DNA of 64,000 nt from Brachypodius melanocephalos (lineage: Eukaryota > Chordata > Aves > Passeriformes > Pycnonotidae), in NCBI GenBank assembly GCA_013398615.1, contig VZSR01003371.1, positions 2,517,986 through 2,581,985 of the forward strand, in the 5' to 3' direction. The translations under genes were made by a program, and so were the position numbers. Position 1 is the stretch's first letter, and each line of letters starts with the position of its first letter. Under the pieces are notes generated by a model. That model made no database searches. It was given only the letters and a program-made list of their open reading frames with translations, and was not told the DNA's origin. Shown piece after piece: positions 1-13,357 of the stretch.

Positions 1-42
1 TCCAGTGAACAATGTCTCAACACAGAGAAAAAGACAGGGAAG

Positions 43-57
43 TGTTTTTGGTTTTTT

Positions 58-95
<38 letters not shown>
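43..95. repeat. T/G-rich tract with T35 run
   Basis: A T/G-rich low-complexity tract ends in an uninterrupted run of 35 T (61-95). It could be the reverse-strand poly-A tail of an old retroposon or a simple expansion. No retroposon body is recognisable on either side. Confidence 0.9.
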
Positions 96-3000
96 CCTAC
101 CAGCAGACATAGTTATTCCACATTGACATCTGGAATTTTTTTTTAATTTTTTTTATTTTTGCATAAGGGTCAAAAACTCTAACTATAATTTGTGGTGAAC
201 TTCTCTAAAATTGATCCCACAGAATTATTTAGAGTTTTCTAATTTCTTTATTGCAATGAGAATTAAGCAACTTTGACTAGACATAAAATAAGTTGATTAA
301 CAACTAATAAACATGTTTAAGAGATGAAGTTTAATAAACCTTGATTTAAATAGATAAAGAATATTCTTTTTTTCTGAAATAGGTTTTTGGAAATGTTTGA
401 TGGTTGGGGTTTTGTTTATATTTTCTGTGCTAATTTTTTTCAGAGTTGCTTATCCTTATAATTTAAACTTACAGTGCTTAATTGGATAGATTAAGAGTTA
501 AATCAGACTGTTAGCTTTGACCTATATTTTATCTATCAATTATGAGGTTACAGAGAGGTAGGGAAACACCAAAATATTGTTTGTAATACTGTATGATCAC
601 TATTAGCTGTAGCTCTTTAGAGTTTGTGGAATCCTGTGAAACCAGTCAGACTTTTTTTTTTTTTTTTAATTTATTGTTTTAACTGAAACTCCATCTGACC
701 CAGCCAGGAAAATTTATCAGTGTGATTTTGGTTGATACTTTGAAACTAGTCACACTTAAAGGCTAGAACTCATGAAGATTACTTTCAGTAAGCTAAGAAG
801 GTAATTAAAAATGGGTATATATAAAAATATAATAAATTTAAATTAATAGTATTATATTTTTCTGCAGTATTTCAATATTTCCCTTTTGTAGTCTGTCATA
901 AAAATATCATATAATGAGTAAAATTATTCTAATAAATGGGTTATGTTAGACAAGCATCCTTCCTCTTTGAAACCCCTCTTTTCACAGTTCTGCTGGCCCA
1001 GAAGTGTATTCCTAATGAATGAATAAAGTAATTGAAGCAGCTTCTTAATTCATTTCAGACCATCTTTCTTCAGGGGATATGATTGTAAATGAATAGATCT
1101 AAGAATAAGAAAAATAAAGGATCAGTAAAGTTACTCTTCAAAGGCTACTTACATCCTCTTGTGTATCTTTATGCTAATGTCTCTTTTGTTTCTCTTTTTC
1201 AATTTCCACTGAAAGCTAAAACCCATAAACTAAATCTTTTAAAAATCTTAACAGGGAAATGTGTCAAAACATAAAAAAACCTTTGAAAAGGTTTTTGAAA
1301 TTTGAAAGAAACAGAAATTAAAGTTTAAAGTGGCCCAGTACCATTCAGTGATAGTAGGAGGTGTATGTTTGGAAAGGCTGAATCATGGGTGCTATTTACA
1401 TAAATATATTTATATCTGTATAGGTGTTATATATTCTATAATAAGAATATTTAATTGGACATATTCAATCAAAACAAGATAGGAAAATTCAGAGAACCAA
1501 ATTCAGAGAAAGGCAGGACTTTTATTTAAGGTCAGATATTAAAGAAGTTGTCTCACGGTTTTTAATTTGCACACAATGGTGATAACCTGGACCTTAGCAA
1601 AGCTTTTTGTACACTTTACTCTGTAAATATGCATTTGAGGGAAAGGTAAATCCAATAGAATCTGTAAGACAATACCTGATTAATTAACTATTTTGGGTAT
1701 TTTAAGAAATGGAGAGAGGAAAAGTAAAGGGAGAATATTTTGCCTTTTTTTTCCATGTGATTATTTTGCAGCCTACATTTGTTTAATATTTTGTGAAATG
1801 TAAAAACATCCAAAAATTAAAAAAGATAAAAATACGCCCTTTGAAATGCAAATTTTTAGACTTTTCCAATGTTCTTTTGTCAATTACAAAACATGATAAA
1901 TCACTTTCTGTAATCCTACTTTGGTTTAAGCTGAAATATCCTTTTTGTTCTCACTATCAAATAAAATTAAAATACCAGATCAGCACAGTACTTTGGAGGT
2001 TTTTTTTCTTTGATCAAGGTCTTGGATGTCAGGTCATTAACTTCATGAACTGAACTTTTGCCAAGCAATGGTATTTTCTGAATTGACATGGAGTAAAAGA
2101 TGGGAAACAGTCTTTGGGTTAAAACCCCTGAGAAGCAATTTTTCCTCACCTGTTCATTCAGGGGATTTTCTCCAGGAAAAATTTTTCATGTTGTGGGTCA
2201 AACTGTTCCTTCTTCTCTAAAAGTGCACATCAACTTGAAACACTTATGTGATGTACCTGGAATTCAGGTGTGTGATATCAAGAAGGATCTGGGTGGTCCA
2301 GGTTGCTCAAACCTCAGACACCCAGTCTTTATTCAGGATATGATAGCTCTGAGTGAGGAACAGAGAGTACTTACACAGTAGGAACAAAGGAAAATCTTCA
2401 ATTCTTTCTGAGAATATCTATCATTAACATGTCTTGGAAGGATCAGTACATATGATGGCATGTGCCACAAAGAAAGAGATTAATTTTTCTTTCATATCCA
2501 GTTGAAGAGGTGCTGAAATTTGGATTATTTTTATTTTAAATCTTTAAGCAAAGTACAATCTGTGCAGTTATCTTGATTAAGTGTAGCAGCAAATAGGGGT
2601 TTCAAACCCCTCTTTGCACAGTCCAGCTCCTGGCATGCTGCACAGGCTAATGAGAAAAATAACAGAAGCTTCACAATTATTTTTCTCCTGTCTGGCACTG
2701 GCTGGAAGCAGAGTTAATTGTTATTCTTTCTCCAGGGTAACTGTCAGCCCTTAACTCGTGACTGCAGTCACTGTTTCCTGAGATAATGGAAACAAACAGG
2801 GGCCAGAGTGTACAGAAATTTGTATTTGTCAAGTGTTCACGGGCACTTCACATGGTGACTGCTGGGGACAGAGAGAAGATGGGGAAGAGGCTGCTTTGTT
2901 AACCTCATTTTCTCTGCTGAGTGGACTGTGGGCGTGTGTTTTTACAAATACTTGTCCAGCTTTGAGTACTCACATGTCTGGAACACAGCTACCACAAGGC

Positions 3001-4342
3001 CTTTCTGCTCTTAGGTGTTTTTTTTTTTTTTTGCTGGCTTTTATCAGTTTATCCCATTGACCTGGCCAGGGCTCTGCAGGATGTCAGAGTTCCCCCACAG
3101 TCCATCGCTACCTTAAAATTTGAGTCTCTCCAAATAACCTCACACACCTGTTTGACCATTTAGGAGAAAACAGGAAAAGTTTTCAGAGATCTGCTCTGAA
3201 TTAATCCCACTTAACTTCAAGCTCGTGATCTGATCATCTCATTGCTCATGGCTTTCTTTGTAGGCAATGAAAGGAGCTGAAAACTCCATGGGAAAACAAA
3301 CATTCCTGTGTTAACTGTTGTGGGTTGACTTCTCCTGTCTCTCTTGATATCATTGGGTGACCCTGAATTAGAAAATTAATCACCACAGAGTGGCTGGGAC
3401 AGTGAATTTTCAGGGATGAATTATTTATTTGTTTTTATTTCTATTCTTAGTCTCTAGAGAACCCTGCCTCCTATTTCCATTATCTGCTAAAATACTGTAA
3501 ATCGTCACTACCTCATGTTCTAGTGTGTATGAAAATGCACAATATATGCTTGGATGCATAACCATGCAATTTTCTAATCAGCTCTAGACAGACAGGGCTT
3601 CAAATTCTGACCCCCCCAAAAATTTTAATATTTAGGAACAGAATTATTTTTCTTAATAATTTCAACTCAGACTGTAATTTCTCCAATAGCTGCAGCTTCT
3701 TCCTCTTTGAAAATCTACTGAACACAATTTATGGGTTAGCAAACATTTTCCAAGACCAGGCTTGTAATTTGCACTAGGTAATAACTATTAAAAAATGATT
3801 ATGTACAAATAAGTTTCCAAAAATTGTCTTTTTGTTTGTTTCTCCTGATTCTGCTCTCCCTGTAATGTATGTTCCCACTGTATTTCTCTCTTGTGGCGGT
3901 TTTGCAATGATTAATTCCTCAGATCTTGCAATTACTCTTAAGGATACAATGTCTTTCCTTATCTTGTGATCTATTTAATTGTCACAGACTTTATTTTTTT
4001 AAGTATATTTTATTCTTCACCTTTTTACTCTCTTGTTTTACATCATATTCTGATGGAATTACTTTAGGAAATAAATTACAAATAGAACACAAAATGCTGT
4101 CTTTTTGTGGATTGCAGGAAGAGGTACAAAAAAGTAACAAATTTTCTTTCTCATAATGACATTTTCAGCAGAGCTGAAGACCAGAACAGTTCAGATCTGA
4201 CCAGTGGGTAAATACATTTTCCATAACAGATCAAAAAATTCTTGACCATTTTGAATGGAAACAGTCTACTTACATGGACCTTAATCCTCACAATTTATGG
4301 AAACTAAAATGTAATTAGCTCTGAGCACTGGATGGTTGATTG
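96..4342. other. Unique AT-rich DNA, no gene recognised
   Basis: No coding exon, RNA gene or transposon is recognised here. Open frames are all under 100 codons (longest 93 codons, 2100-2381) with no familiar motif. Small structures seen are a T16 run (652-667), a perfect 10-bp-stem palindrome (1275-1296), and a short hairpin in which AGGGGTTT is followed by AAACCCCT near 2595-2611. The sequence is mostly non-repetitive. Confidence 0.6.
1275..1296. repeat. Perfect 10-bp inverted repeat
   Basis: The arm AAAAACCTTT (1275-1284) and its exact complement AAAGGTTTTT (1287-1296) are separated by two bases. It resembles a bacterial terminator hairpin, but in vertebrate intergenic DNA that meaning does not apply. 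It could extrude as a small cruciform or be chance. Confidence 0.8.
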
Positions 4343-4383
4343 AAAAAAAAAAAACAAAAACAAACAAACAAAAAAAACCCCAC
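4343..4383. repeat. A/C-rich tract
   Basis: A run of A is followed by CAAA units and then AAAACCCC. It is one of many A/C or T/G tracts in the window and has no coding content. Confidence 0.85.
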
Positions 4384-5410
4384 CTCCCCAAAACAGGGTA
4401 ACCTTGTCATTTAGTATAATAGGATTTTGTAGAACCAATTGTCCCTAACCTGGTTCTGTTTTTGACCTCACATGAGCACACCAGCTCCATGACTTCCACT
4501 CCCCCAAGCTTTAACCAGGATCCTTCCTTCAGCCAGGGCACAGGGACCCAAAATCTTACACCTGAGGCAACTCCTGTGTTTTTACACCTGAAATATTCTC
4601 TTCTGACTTGTTACAAGAATAATCATCTAAGCTGAGCACCTTACACGATGCACTGATCTCTAACCTTTACTAGTAAAGTTTGCTGTAAACAAAAGAAAAG
4701 GAATAATTTTTACTTCATTTGTGGCAAATGATGTCATTGAGATAGGAGAATGTGAGATAAAAAATCAGAGTGAGGTGTTCTATAAAATCCTGTTATACTA
4801 AATGCCAAGGTTACTTTGTTTTGGGGATATTTTTTTGGTTTATGAAGCAAAGGCTGGTTACATCTCTGAATTGTTTAGATTCTAAGCCATGCATAAGTCA
4901 ACCAATGTGAAGAACAATGAGGTTTAGTCAGGTCCTGAGAATTGTCTCAGGCAAATTATCACCCTTTTTTTTTGGTAGTATATGTGCAATATCCCCTGCC
5001 AGCCACTGCACAATATTTATAAACCTATGCTGTCATTATTGATATTTTAGATTTTTCTCCAGATGTGCTGTTTTCCTACCCAAAAAGCATCCTTACTTAG
5101 ATGAAACACTATTTAGCAAAGAAATCAAATGGCACTAGGGGAGTTCTCTATATGAGCTGTGACTCCTCAGGCTCCAGGTCTTCAACACATAAATTTTAAT
5201 TGGCTTATGTTGCCTTGTGTTGCCATGAGCTTTCTGCTGATATAAAGATCAAAATTTTTTTTTTAAAGTCTGGACGTATCCCCAAATGTAAAAGCATTAT
5301 TTGAGTTTAGTGTTTAGAATCCACAACACAAACAAATAAAAGGCTACCACAAAGCTTTAAAAGAGCCAGATCAGTACGAATCTTTTTATTGTGTGAAAGT
5401 GTTTTTATTC
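4384..5410. other. Unique DNA, nothing recognised
   Basis: AT-rich sequence with no open frame of note and no recognised repeat or gene. Confidence 0.55.
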
Positions 5411-5461
5411 TGTTGTTGTTGTTGTTGTTGTTGTTGTTGGTTTTTGGTTTATTTTTTTTTC
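5411..5461. repeat. (TTG)n microsatellite with T-rich tail
   Basis: About ten consecutive TTG units (5411-5440) run into a T/G-rich stretch. A simple trinucleotide array of this length is likely to vary in length between individuals. Confidence 0.9.
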
Positions 5462-6800
5462 TTTTAACTACATGCTGCCTGAAATCTACCAGCGAACACA
5501 GGAGGATGAAAAGATTTAGGTTAATGATAAAAAGATAATGATAAATGACTCCATAAAGTAAATGATAAATTGTAAAAAATATACCAAGTCAATTGCAAAG
5601 GATAAGCAACTTTTTTTTTTTTTTTAATTACAGGGGAAATAAAAATTAGTGGATTTTCATAAGAACATAAACAGATTTACATTTCCAAAGGGAAAGTCTT
5701 TAAAAGGATTAGATGTGCGTACTCACAGGTGGATTAGCTGCTGTGAATATAAAATGTCACCTCTGTTCCAAGATTGTAATACCAAGAATATTGAACAAAA
5801 AACCTCTTGTCCCTTAACACAGAACGAAGTCTGAAAGCATCAATTTTAGCAAGAACAAACACAGCTCAGAGACTAATTAATTATAGAAATGGGATCATCC
5901 AAGAATTCCCTCTGTATATTTTATGAGGAAAACGAGAGAAGAGTTTCCATAGACCACATCCAGTTCAAAAACCTGCCTCTCTGGGAAGCAGGGGACTCTA
6001 TTACATTTTAATAGTCTAGACAGACAAAAATAAGTGAAGATAATATTCCAGTAAATTCCCAGAGAAGGAAATTTTGAGGAAAACACTCAGTTTCTCCTGG
6101 GCTTTAGCGCTGAAGTTCTTCAACGTGTGAGCCCACCTGAAGAAGGAGGCACAAAGGGACATTCAGGGACAGAGGGAGGGATAAAGCAATAAGGAAAATC
6201 AGAATTCACAGCTGAAGGAAGCAAGATACAGACCCAGCACCCCCTGCCATCACTCCCTTCTGGAGCTAACAAGGAGATTATTGCATCAATGTCTTTGCTG
6301 CATCCCCTGCTAAGTACAAGGTAAGATGCCAAGGGCTCTGCAGAAAAGGTGATTTTCCAGAAATTTTCGTGCAAATCCAGCAATTCTGAGGATGAATCAC
6401 CTGATCCGCTCTTTACAATTTTATTAAGACAACATCATCAAGAATTCGTTTTTCCCTGGCTAATTTATTAAAAGATAATTCAGACTCAGATATCCCATTC
6501 TCCCGAAAAAAGGTTTAGGCCAAAAGTAGCAGCCATGGAATATCCCATTTAGACTTTGACCCTTAACTCTGCAAAGCACTCTCTTTGATTAACCATGTGT
6601 GTGCTCTGCTTGCTCTCCTGATAACTAAATCTGGTTTCCTCATCATCGGTGGCATTTCTACTCTGATTTATGGACTGTATTTTTTTTTTATCACAGTCAT
6701 TCCAGCTTTTGAAGGAAGGAGGCATAGAACTGAAATATTGCTCTTTCAGTCAGGAGCAAAATGAAAAAAAAAAAAGTATGAAGCTTAAAAAGGAAACTGA
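5462..6800. other. Unique DNA, no gene recognised
   Basis: Only short open frames are present (longest about 87 codons on the minus strand, 6120-6383), with no recognisable domain. A T15-type run lies near 5611. The segment at 6120-6320 is more GC-rich than its surroundings but I cannot assign it. Confidence 0.55.
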
Positions 6801-6891
6801 GGTTGTTTGGGGTTTTGAGGGGGTTTTTTGGTGGGTTTTTTGTTTTGTTGGGATTTTTGTTGTTGTTGTTGTTGTTGTTTGGGATTTTTTT
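6801..6891. repeat. T/G-rich tract with (GTT)n core
   Basis: GGTTTT-type repeats lead into about seven GTT units (6858-6880) and then more T. Frames reading through it give only G/F/V or Q/N/P strings and are not genes. Confidence 0.9.
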
Positions 6892-7569
6892 CCTTTCCCC
6901 TTCTGCTTTTTTGAGCCCTAAAGCATAACAATTTCAAGGTTTTATTTAAACTGCTTAATGACATGATTCCAGAGGCTATGGCTGTTGCCAGATTCATAAT
7001 AAAAATCACAGAACACAACAACCCTAAATAATAGATTCACTTTCTCTCCACAAATTTGTGTGATTCAGTGGAAGCAGGATGGGAAAAAATGAGTTTTCGT
7101 TTCACTTAAATAACAGTTGTGAAAGTAACTTGTGAAAAATCAGCTGAAACTGCTGGAGAAAGCATGAAATGAACATGTCCAGAATACAATGACAGTGAGA
7201 ATTTTTGTATAACAATTGCTGTATATCACAGGAAATGAGATATTTTATCCCAGCAGAGAGCAATCTGATTGTGTAAGGCACTCAAGGTGACAAGAGTGAT
7301 AATAAAACCTCTCATGACAAATTAGCAACTTCAATATTATATCAGCTCATCTGCAGCACCAAGGCTGCAGAAGCTAAAGTACAAATATAGGTGTGTACAT
7401 CAGATGTACCATTAGCATTGCTTTCACTCAGCTCCCTTTCTGAATCACAGCAGTCTCCCTGACACCTCTGTATTCAACTCAGTTGGATATAGAAACAGAA
7501 AAATAGCAGAATACACTCCTGAAATCCCATTTAACTCCTTGATCACACAAATTCAGTGAGGGGAAACTG
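6892..7569. other. Unique DNA, nothing recognised
   Basis: No gene or repeat is recognised in this stretch. Confidence 0.5.
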
Positions 7570-7778
7570 AGGTGGGAGAAGAAAGCCACCAGGTTATTCA
7601 GACATGATTTGCCCTTTGTGAAACCACTTTGGTGATCTCTAATCACCTCTCTGTCATCCACATACCTTGACATGTGTTCAGGGGCATCCATTCCATCATC
7701 ATACCAGGCAGGGAGGTGAGGCTGAGTAGTGAATAATTCCCAGGCTCCTTCTTTTAACCCTTTTAAAAAGTGGTTGTG
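7570..7778 (-). mobile_element. CR1 LINE fragment, reverse-transcriptase part
   Basis: Read on the minus strand, this gives a peptide with the CR1 ORF2 signature GFTKGKSCLNNLVAF (around 7575-7622), preceded by a VDDREVI-like segment. These belong to the N-terminal side of the CR1 reverse transcriptase. The fragment has no intact ORF2, and the frame runs out into unrelated sequence after the signature. It stops against a second CR1 piece in the opposite orientation. CR1 is the main LINE of birds and 5' truncation is usual; this copy lacks both ends. Limits are judged by eye to about 20 bp. Confidence 0.8.
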
Positions 7779-7784
7779 ATGTAA

Positions 7785-7872
7785 GGTCAGTCAGTGGAAC
7801 AGGCTGCCCAGAGAAGTGGTGGAATCATCACCCCTGGAATTGTTCAAAAGGCATTTGGGAATATGGCTTGGT
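7785..7872 (+). mobile_element. CR1 LINE fragment, 3' region
   Basis: The stretch beginning GTGGAACAGGCTGCCCAGAG closely matches the segment found some 150-200 bp before the 3' end of avian CR1 copies, and is followed by the usual 'GTGGTGGA..CC.CTGGAA.TGTTCAA' order. Similarity fades after about 7872, so the 3' terminal repeats are missing. It lies head to head with the minus-strand CR1 piece immediately to its left. Confidence 0.85.
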
Positions 7873-10800
7873 GGTGAGTGTTTGGTGAGCTGCTGCTCAC
7901 TTACTGGGAGGTGGAGGTACAACCTCTTTTGTTTTCCCTTTCTGGCTAAGGTATTAATAAAACATAGCTCCACTTTAGGGTACAGACCCTGTTCATCCAA
8001 ATATGTCAATACATTGAAGAGTAATTTTGCCTTCTCTTATTTCCCAGATCCTAATAATTCCTTGGCCTTTCATTCACTATGTGTCGCCTCGTCTGGTTTT
8101 GAGCAGATCAGCTAATTTCCTCTGCTATTAAGTACGTGTGCTCTTGATGATATCTGCAATTCTAAAATCTAAATTATTGTGAGAGACCTCAAGTGATCAT
8201 TAATTCAACCTGCTGCTCAGGAGGCTCTGATACACAGTGAGCTCCATATCTGTGGATGGTGTCAGTCCCTGTGTTTTCTCTCTTTAAAATGAACCTCATG
8301 ATTCTCCTGTCTGTCTGTTCCTCAAGCTTAATGTTGTTCATCTGATTGTGTTTTCCTTAGATTTTCCTTGGACTCCTTGGCACTACAGATTTTCGTGAAA
8401 GTTACTTGAAAAAGAGAGGGAAGTTTCTATATGCGTTCTCTGTTTCCTATTTTATGAAATATTATGGAAAACACAGATTTGGGCAAAGGAAAAAGGAAAT
8501 AATTGCCAGGAGGGTTGAGGGCAAGGTACTGGGAAATTCAGGGGCTCTTTGATCCATTAGGCTCCATCCCACTGTCCCCAGTGAGAGAGCAGGACACGAT
8601 TCAGAGAAAAGAGCCCATTTCTGCATGAACTCTGCCAAGTCACAAGTGGCAATTTTGCCTGGGAGACAATGGGACCAAGCCCTACACTCCCTCCATCAAA
8701 GTATCATCATTAACCCAAAAGATAAGGAGTAATTATCATCGCTGGTTTGCCACAGAAAGGCACCCCCACTCAGTGATATCACAGACAGAGCGGTATAATT
8801 TGACACACAATGGAACATGACACACTCACACCCAGATGGCCACTGATAAAGAGAAGGTTTTGAACACAGCCAGGAACAGCCCAAACTCAATTGCATGATG
8901 ATGTGATTGGAGCCCTTGATTTCTGAATGCTCATGGAGCACTGGAAAGAGGAACAAAACACTGTCAGTATCCTTATCATTTATCATTAGCAGCAGGAAAC
9001 TAATGGTCAGAACCCTGCCACAGCACTTATCCTACAGTGATTGTAATTCTGATGGTGGGACAATTTAACTGCAGAAAAAAGAAAATGCTGTCCTTAGAGA
9101 CAGCTAATCAAAAATATACCACTAATAAACATAGTGGTCCTAATGATGATTTATGATCAGCTCACAGCTACAATGAGCATTTCGCTGTTAATGGATGGTG
9201 CTAAGTGGAAAATAGAAAATAAGGACTCAAAGGGAGGTTTTACATTTCAGAAAGCAAGCTCTGCTCATGCTGCTCTAAAGTGATAGCAGATATTCAGTGC
9301 TGTGAAGTCATAGAGATGATTGGCAGCTATTTAGAAAGCCAATCCAGGAAGCTGCAAGCATCCTTTAATTCCACCTAAATATTATTTTAGTTACTGCCAG
9401 TTATTGCAAACATAAACTAATGTTCTTTTTACTTGTATCAGCTAAAGAAATATCATGATAGATTACACTAGTTACAGAAAAAAAGCAGACTTATTCTGGC
9501 TTTGCTGTTACAGCAGTTCAAATCACAAGTCAGCATCAGTATTTTTCCTCATGGAGTCTGAAGGCACATAAATATTAAAATGTAATTTGTAATTTCTGGC
9601 CAGGTCCCAGAACAGTATTGTTTATGCAGTGTTTGACAGTGCTATTCAAATAAATCAAGTAACAAATGTGTCATGATTACTGTTAAAGTGGAAACTGCAG
9701 CACTAACAACTATTAAGATAAATGATGCCATGCGTGGAAAGTATTTTATGGGTGCTCTGTCTCTGTGCAGGGGTGTGCAGGCATGCACAATCAGCTGTCT
9801 CCCAGGGAAATTAAAACTGCATCCAGGGATGAATATTGCAAACAGCCAGCCCTGCAAACAACCAGCAATGACAGCATATTCACTTGTGCATGGGATAAAA
9901 TAGACTTCTGCTTTGATATTTCACTAAATCCTGGCTGCTTTTGGGTAAGCTTAGGGTTTGGGGGGTTTTGCCTTATTATTATTTTTTCCCTAACAGACAG
10001 ACAGAAAGATTTTTGGCAGTAATCAGAGAAATACAAGGAGTTACTATAGTCAGCTGTCTGTTTCTTTTTGTAGCAGCATGTTGTTGGGAGAGTATTAAAT
10101 TGTTATCAAAAGTAGAATTTAATCTCCAGCAAAAGGAAGGCTGGAATTAGAGGTTTAGGAAGGGACTGATCACGTTCTGGGCCCCATCTCCACAATGTGG
10201 ATGTCTACAGCTGAGCCATTCAATTCTCTGCATTGTCATGTGAGAGACACAGGCATTTTTAGAGAAATCATTTGGCCTATTTGAGATGTTTATATTTAGC
10301 CAATGTCACTGGGACATAGACTGAGCATCTCTGAGTGTCTGTGAGCAATGTTTGCAGTGGTGTCACATTATCCTCATTCAAGGCCTGGACCATTCTGTGT
10401 TGTTCTGTTGTCTCTGGCTACCTGAAACCAATGGAACATGAGAACATAATTATTGTGTTGGCTGTACAAGGAGCTTAGAAATGTCTGGTTAACTGTGCTC
10501 ACCTCCTAGTGGTAGGAGAAACATGTCTGAACCCAGCAATGTAAGTGAATGCAGATTTCAACTGATAGGCATACCTAAAATGCAGGAGCCTGACACAAAT
10601 AAATAAAAAATAAATTATGAGGATCACAGACCAATAAACACAGACACATCTTTTACTGTTGGTAGTAAAACATGTCAAGCCCTGAAGTCTTTAACCTGAC
10701 TCTACAGAGTCTCAGAACTTGTTTGAGATCACCTTGCCTTGCTCTGATTTGTGGTTGTTTCTCTGTAGTAACAAATATCAAGGAATCCCTTGAATGAGGA

Positions 10801-12651
10801 ACTGAGTTCTAGTTTAGCTTTGGTTTGCAGTGATAACAAGTACAAGTAAAATTAGGAAAATGAGGATAAAAGCAGAGTAAGGGGTTGTCCAGATTGAGAA
10901 GGAACTTATACAATAATTTTATTGTATTATTAATTAAGCTTTACCATCATTATACATGTAATTACACAGCCCAAATTAAGTAAACTGTTAAAATTTTAAT
11001 TGTACTAACAATAAATTCATAGCTGCACATATATGGTGTGCTCTCTTTTGGCCATAAGAAAACTTTTGGTATAACAAAATACTGAGCTTGGGTAATGAGG
11101 TATCAACAGCAGGTTTGAAGTCAGAGCAGTATCAGCTTCTTTAGCTTTGCAAATCATAATGAGAATAACATTCTCATCAGAAAATTGATTAGAGTGTACA
11201 CAGTCCGCTGGCAAAGCCTTTGATTAGGACATTGATGATGCAGTACATTGATTAAAGATCTCCTGATGGGATTTATACTCATCTATAGTTCAGCAAAGTT
11301 CCTTTGGCCAAAACGGTGAGAGTTATATTCTAAAGCTGATTTTGTAACCTAAGAGATCAAGGTCCTGGTTGATGTGAAGAAGATGTTGACCTCAGAGCCA
11401 GCAGCAGACCTCAGATGCCAGCCTGGATATGCTGTAGGAATAGCACAACCTTTGTACCTGTAGAAGAAATTTCAGTTAAAGGCTGATTTTAGATTTTACT
11501 AAAAGTAGAGAGCAAATGAGTGCACAGCTCATCCTCAGTGTCTCTACCTGTTGCCGTGGTTCTATCCACATGGCAAAAATCCATGACCACTTGTGGTGGA
11601 ATTGCCACACACTTCATCAGCCGAGCTCAGACAAGCCAGGAACAAACACGTTGAGTATGCTAAAAAAAGTGTAAAAGGGAGGAAAGACTTATATAACCTT
11701 TCTGAAGAGTTTGAATACCATGCTTGTAAATAAAACTCTTGTACGACTTCACAGCTAAATGCACCTACTCAGATTTTAATTAAAGCTGATGGAGCATGTA
11801 GAGAAAAAGTGAAAGAAAATCAGAATTTCAAGAAACATTCAAAAAATTAAGTAGGCATTTGAGAGCAGATGGGAGACTGGGGAAGGCCAGTGCCAATGGA
11901 CCTGACAGTGCAGCAGAAACAGGTGAAAGCTGATATTTGGCCTGCTTAGAAAACTCTTTTGCCAAAGCAGGGCTTCTGTACGGGTGTGAAATCAAATCCA
12001 GCTGTAATGTAAGATGCCCCAAGCCTGAGCCCGAATTTCCCCTGCACTGTGCACTAAGTCTGGAAATGTTGTTTGTGATCTTTGTGTGCTGTAAATCATT
12101 TGATGTTTTACCCTCACTTTATTGAAAGATAACTCACTTTATTGAAATGAATGGGGAAAGGATCAAATAAACACTTTGTACAACAAGTGCAGTTAGTTTG
12201 GTATTCACAAAGTATCCCTTAGTCCCCAGTAAGGCCAAACAAGAAGAAAAGACTGATTTCAAACACAATCATGTCATTTTTGATGTTTGGAGTCAGTTGC
12301 TCAGGGCTCTTTAAAGTAGTCACTTGTGTTTTAGAGTAATGATTAATCAGAATATTTTAAAGGCTGATGGGTAATTCAGTTTTTATAGGAAGCTTAGTTT
12401 TTGGTCCCCATTTTACAGCTCCCTGTCACGGGATTGATTATTGCTCACTGTAGCTGACCAGTGGAAATTAGTATTGCTGTAAATTTTCAGCCAGCTAATC
12501 AGCAAAAATATCCAGGAAGAAAGTAAATTCATACACTACTTGTTCATTACAAAATGAAAAATAATTATTTTTGTCTTGGCTGATTGCTTATTTTATATGT
12601 ATGCATATGCAAAATAGAGAATCAGACATAAATTGTGTAATCTCTTCTCCC
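7873..12651. other. Unique DNA, no gene recognised
   Basis: No coding exon is recognised. The longest frames are 99 codons (plus, 7816-8115, overlapping the CR1 piece) and 96 codons (minus, 8696-8986), neither with a known motif. A faint CR1-like 3' end may lie near 8180-8225 but is too degraded to call. A T/G stretch lies near 9953-9990. Confidence 0.55.
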
Positions 12652-12657
12652 CAACTT
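12652..12657. repeat. Target-site duplication CAACTT, left copy
   Basis: The six bases CAACTT directly precede the TG terminus of the LTR and recur right after its CA terminus at 13358-13363. A 6-bp duplication is typical of ERVK/betaretrovirus-like integration. Confidence 0.9.
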
Positions 12658-13357
12658 TGTCGGATTGGTATTTTCCGACATTCAGGTGGTTTAGAGTCTT
12701 TTGCCCTCCTGGATGCTTCAGGGCAGACACAAGAAAGAGACAGAGGCTTCAAGCTTCTGTATTTTCAGGGTTTATCATGATGTTTTTTCTTTCTCTTATC
12801 TCATAGTTCACTCTGTCCTCAGCGAGGACCGTCCTGCACAGCAGCCATCAGGGAACTCTCTCTGCCCTCAAAGGTTGTTGCCTTATATACAGATTATTAC
12901 AAACATATTATTTACCATTTCCCACCAATGTCCACCATCCACATCAAACAGACCATCTCTACTTGGCCCAATCTTCTCAAGCCACACTGTGCTAATGTCA
13001 CAGCACAAAATGGAGGTGAAGAAGAAGAAGAAAACCTTTAGGAACCGCCCCAAAATCTCCATCTTGTCTCCATCTACTTCTATTATGAAAAACCTAAAAC
13101 TACATATTTCTTACTCAGGAATAAGCTAAACTACTCTGTTTCACACTCTTGAGGTTTGTAATTCATCTCTGCTTTGTGCCAGGGTCTGTGACCCCTGCGG
13201 ACAGAGGAAAACCCCCCCGTTCACCCCCCTGGACGGGCCGAGGGTATCACAAGTGCTCTTGAACAAAACTCACATTTCCCTTGCTCAGTTCCCAGACTGA
13301 TTGGCCAGGGTTTCCTGAGCTCTCAGGGCAGCCAAAGGGATGCTCTGGGCTCCAACA
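12658..13357 (-). mobile_element. Solo LTR of an endogenous retrovirus (ERVK-like)
   Basis: A 700-bp element begins TGTCGG and ends CCAACA on the plus strand, and perfect CAACTT duplications flank it. On the minus strand it has the order expected of an LTR: U3 from 13357 downward, a TATA box (TATATAAGG, plus 12881-12889), then a GATAAA poly-A signal variant (plus 12771-12776) about 113 bp further on, then about 110 bp to the end. No gag, pol or env lies beside it, so it is a solo LTR left by recombination between the two LTRs of a provirus. A short GAA array (about 13018-13033) sits inside. It resembles passerine LTR families as I know them; the ERVK label rests on the 6-bp duplication. A 142-codon frame inside it is incidental. 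Confidence 0.92.

Noticed and set aside
8170..8240. Possible reversed CR1 3' end
   Set aside because: Only short words (GACCTCAAG, TCAACC) resemble CR1; too diverged to claim.
12701..13129. 142-codon plus-strand frame
   Set aside because: It lies wholly inside the solo LTR and antisense to it; LTRs are noncoding and no motif is present.
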